This document shows, one piece after another, positions 60,375 to 64,000 of a stretch of 64,000 bases of DNA. Position 1 is the first letter of the stretch. Every line of letters starts with the position of its first letter. The stretch is from contig JAKTTT010000018.1 of assembly GCA_030581615.1 (NCBI GenBank), positions 62,001-126,000 on the forward strand. Reading direction: 5' to 3'. Origin of the DNA: Alloascoidea africana (taxonomy: Eukaryota; Ascomycota; Alloascoideomycetes; Alloascoideales; Alloascoideaceae). The notes under the pieces are model-generated. The model saw only the letters and a program-made list of their open reading frames with translations, had not been told where the DNA came from and made no database searches. Made by a program: the position numbers and the translations under genes.

Positions 60375-61703
60375 ATGGGCCACCCTTCGGAAGGCGACTT
60401 CGACGTAGATATGTTTTCGCCCTCCTCTGTAAATTCCTCGTCTGGCCGGGCGCCCAATCGAGATCTCGATCAGGAGCCGGATCAGAGGCAACGTAAGCGG
60501 CAGCACGAGCAGCACGAGCAGCAACAGAACCAACGCCGCCAGCAGGGGCCCATCTCGCAGCTTTCCTCTGCTCTTCGATCCGTTTCCCTGGGAGGTGGTT
60601 TTCACAGAGCCGGAGCTGGCACTGGAGCAGTCGCTGGAGCGGACACTGGGACGGGAGCGGTCGCTGGGGCCGGCGCTGGCAGAACAAGCGCTTATGGCTT
60701 TGAACACAACTCCAACCTGGCTCCAATTCCGAGAGTGGACACAGAAGAGGGCCAGCGAAAGATCCCACAGTACTATATCAGCTCGTCAGGCGAGCGAATT
60801 CCCACGTTGAACGATTCAGACACCGATTACACAGATGAAGACGACTACTCCTCAGGAAATCTCAATCTCGATGACTATGTCAACAACCACCATCATCAAT
60901 CTGGTCAGATACCCCAAGTTTTGAGGATATCCAGATTGTTTGAAAATCTGCCAACCACCGGCATAACGCTTTTTTCCCACAGATCGGCGCCCAATGGCTT
61001 CAAAGTCGCTATTGTGCTTTCTGTCCTGGGCTTCAAATACAACACCTATTTTCTAGACTTTCAGAGAAATGAACAACGATCTCCTGAATACCTCTCCATA
61101 AATCCAAACTCGAGAGTCCCCACCATCATCGACCACGATAATGCAAATCACAGCGTTTGGGAATCCGGATCTGTTCTCATCTATCTCTGTGAAAGATATA
61201 TGCGGGACTATGGCGCCTCTTGTCCTCTTTGGAGTGATGATCTGGCTGAAAAATCCCAAATCATGTCCTGGGTGTTTTTCCAAACTTCGGGTCATGCCCC
61301 CATGGTCGGGCAAGCCTTGCATTTTAAATACTTCCATCCAGAATCCGTCCCCTCCGCTATAGAGCGATATGTGGAAGAGGTGAGACGTGTCTATGGGGTG
61401 GTCGAAATGACCTTAGCCGAAAAACGAGAAGCCCTTATTTTGGAACTCGATGATGAGAACAGAAGCTCGTATTCGAATGGTTCCCTGGCCTTCTCCGAAT
61501 CCAAATACTTTGCCGATCCTGTATGGCTTGTTGGTGAACGAATGACAATTGCAGATTTGTCTTTTGTACCTTGGAATAATGTAGTGGACCGAATCGGAAT
61601 CCACTTGAAAGACGAGTTTCCGGAGATTTACAAATGGACAAAAACAATGATGTGTAAAACATCGGTTCTAAATGCATTGCAAGGAATAAATGAAAGTCGT
61701 TAG
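60375..61703 (+). CDS. URE2: Nitrogen catabolite repression regulator Ure2
   Basis: GST-fold protein that in S. cerevisiae holds GATA factor Gln3 in the cytosol on good nitrogen sources. 442 residues (S. cerevisiae 354), single exon, ATG at 60375. The C-terminal GST domain is strongly conserved from about residue 200: ITLFSHRSAPNGFKVAIVLS, PNSRVPTIIDHDN, WESGSVLIYL, SQIMSWVFFQTSGHAPMVGQ, RYVEEVRRVYGVVEMTLAEK, LTIADL-like MTIADLSFVPWNNVVDRIGI. The Ure2-specific cap region (ELDDENRSSYSNGS) is present. The N-terminal 190 residues differ from the Asn-rich S. cerevisiae prion domain: a Gln/Arg/His stretch (about 35-57), then a Gly/Ala/Thr repeat, then an acidic stretch. It follows GAP1, a classical Ure2-controlled gene, 332 bases downstream. 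Confidence 0.95.
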   Translation: MGHPSEGDFDVDMFSPSSVNSSSGRAPNRDLDQEPDQRQRKRQHEQHEQQQNQRRQQGPISQLSSALRSVSLGGGFHRAGAGTGAVAGADTGTGAVAGAGAGRTSAYGFEHNSNLAPIPRVDTEEGQRKIPQYYISSSGERIPTLNDSDTDYTDEDDYSSGNLNLDDYVNNHHHQSGQIPQVLRISRLFENLPTTGITLFSHRSAPNGFKVAIVLSVLGFKYNTYFLDFQRNEQRSPEYLSINPNSRVPTIIDHDNANHSVWESGSVLIYLCERYMRDYGASCPLWSDDLAEKSQIMSWVFFQTSGHAPMVGQALHFKYFHPESVPSAIERYVEEVRRVYGVVEMTLAEKREALILELDDENRSSYSNGSLAFSESKYFADPVWLVGERMTIADLSFVPWNNVVDRIGIHLKDEFPEIYKWTKTMMCKTSVLNALQGINESR

Positions 61704-62800
61704 TTGTTTTTCACTCACTCGGCGTTAAAAAGTGAAGGAGCCAGAGAATCAGATATACAAGATAAGAAAAAGATAGACGCAATTTGGCAGCATTTAACAA
61801 GAGAGCATTGTTATAAAGAATTGGCCCAGAGAATAGGACACATTCGATTTGCCGTTTTACCCGTTTATGCTCATCTTTTTCTACGTTTTTAACCTATTGT
61901 TATTCCTTGACCTTGTCTCAGATCCAAGGCGAGAAATTATCTACTTGACTTGCTCTACTCATCCTATAAAAAAAAAATGTTTTTTGCTCACCTTTAGATT
62001 TGACGTTTCTGATTTTGGTTGGTTGCTTTTCAATATTGTTATTCCTTAATTGTTTTAGTTTCTTTCTAATTTTTTTTTTCACTTTAGGTGGGGGGCTTTA
62101 TGAAATTTACCTTGGATTTCCTTGATCTTGTTAGCCTTACTTGTATCATCTTCCCGTCCGTTGCATTGCCTTTATATACTCCTTCATGTTTGTTCTTTGG
62201 CCTTTGTTTTCATCACATTTCTTTTATCTTCTATTTTTGCTCAGTTATGTATCTATGCCTTTGCGTGTTTCTAAACAAGTGGTGAGCCTACTCTCCTCCT
62301 CCCTCTTCCTCTATTTCTTGTCTTGATCTGCTCGTGGAACGACACAGGCTTTGAATATGAACCGGATGGGATGGCGGAATGGAAGTAAAAAAAAGTTAAA
62401 TATATACTGAGAATGAAAAAAAAAAAAAAAAACATTTCAAACGACAATCCGTAGCAATACGCCATCCAACTCGCTGGGAACCTGTCCCTGGCCCTGGCAC
62501 GCCGGCCTGGCAGCCCTTTCTCGTTCGTCCCGGTCCTGCTGGTCCTGCTGGTCCTGCTGGTCCTGCTGGTGGTGCAAACCGCGGTCCCAGATCCCAGATG
62601 AGGACAGCACAAACGCTTCGCGCATTTGCGGGCGCGCTGGCCAAAGTTTTTGCGTGCCTCTCTCTTTCTCCCCTTCATTCTTCCCTCCTACTCTCTCACC
62701 ATCTCCATACCTCTCTGAGCCCAGGGGACCACCACCACCGATCTCTTTGACAGAGCACAGGCATTCCGGAACCAGGAGAGAACGAGATATTCCACTGTAG
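61704..62800. other. Intergenic, URE2 to MNN9
   Basis: 1.1 kb without a supportable gene. AT-rich left part; the right part has a tandem ggtcctgct repeat at 62532-62570 and GC-rich sequence. The open frames over that repeat (Pro-Ala-Gly or Gln-Asp-Gln repeats) are repeat artefacts. Confidence 0.5.
62532..62570. repeat. 9-bp tandem repeat ggtcctgct
   Basis: Four perfect copies plus a partial fifth, about 230 bases upstream of the MNN9 start. Confidence 0.85.
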
Positions 62801-63973
<1,173 letters not shown>

Positions 63974-64000
63974 AAATACATGTAAAATGTACTGTATTAC

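Noticed and set aside
60285-60707. Antisense frames over the URE2 N-terminus
   Set aside because: They mirror the repeat-rich URE2 coding sequence and have no recognisable domain.

Overview
This window looks like a nuclear chromosome segment of a budding yeast (Saccharomycotina), probably from a lineage outside both the Saccharomycetaceae and the CTG-Ser/Ala clades. Evidence: compact protein-coding genes on both strands; short spliceosomal introns (about 50-75 nt, one of 284 nt) with GT...AG ends and CTAAC/CTAAT-like branch points close to the acceptor; yeast-specific proteins (Ure2, Mgr1, Mnn9, Ecm33, Aim34, Efg1-type APSES factor); a nuclear gene for the 49 kDa subunit of respiratory complex I (absent from Saccharomyces); and an eIF3h gene (also absent from Saccharomyces). 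CTG codons fall on conserved leucines in URE2 and the Rab gene, so the standard code is used. Species cannot be named from the sequence alone. I see no transposons, tRNAs, rRNAs, CRISPR arrays or virus-derived elements.

Layout. 1-5.0 kb: long 5' leader and the polyQ APSES transcription factor EFG1. 5-6 kb: the Rab11-type GTPase YPT31. 7.6-8.3 kb: glutathione-degrading GCG1. 8.6-11.6 kb: a large protein I cannot name, probably mitochondrial, with an internal duplication. 11.8-20.6 kb: DNA repair and chromatin/RNA genes RAD4 (+), SPT2 (-), SKI2 (-). 22-25.8 kb: SIN3 corepressor (-, four exons). 26-32.3 kb: RPB11, complex I 49 kDa subunit, AIM34, a mitochondrial-type J-protein and COQ10. 32.6-37.6 kb: a tail-anchored thioredoxin-like protein and the cohesin factor PDS5. 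38.4-40.5 kb: RCO1-like PHD protein (Rpd3S). 40.5-44 kb: the largest gene-free stretch. 44-50.8 kb: MUP1-type permease, an aldehyde dehydrogenase, ECM33 and a bZIP factor. 51-56.2 kb: MGR1, eIF3h and an unrecognised low-complexity protein. 58.2-61.7 kb: GAP1-type permease followed by URE2. 62.8-64 kb: MNN9.

The genes do not form one pathway, but some group by theme. SIN3 and RCO1 would both belong to Rpd3 deacetylase complexes. Mitochondrial functions cluster loosely at 27-32 kb. GAP1 and its classical upstream regulator URE2 are direct neighbours. ECM33 and MNN9 both serve the cell wall and mannoprotein system. Ten of 26 genes carry introns (17 in total by my reading), well above the frequency in Saccharomyces. 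No obvious undescribed system is present. The best leads are the duplicated 981-aa protein, the thioredoxin-like protein with a degenerate active site, the GAP1-URE2 neighbourhood and the unexplained 3.5-kb gap.
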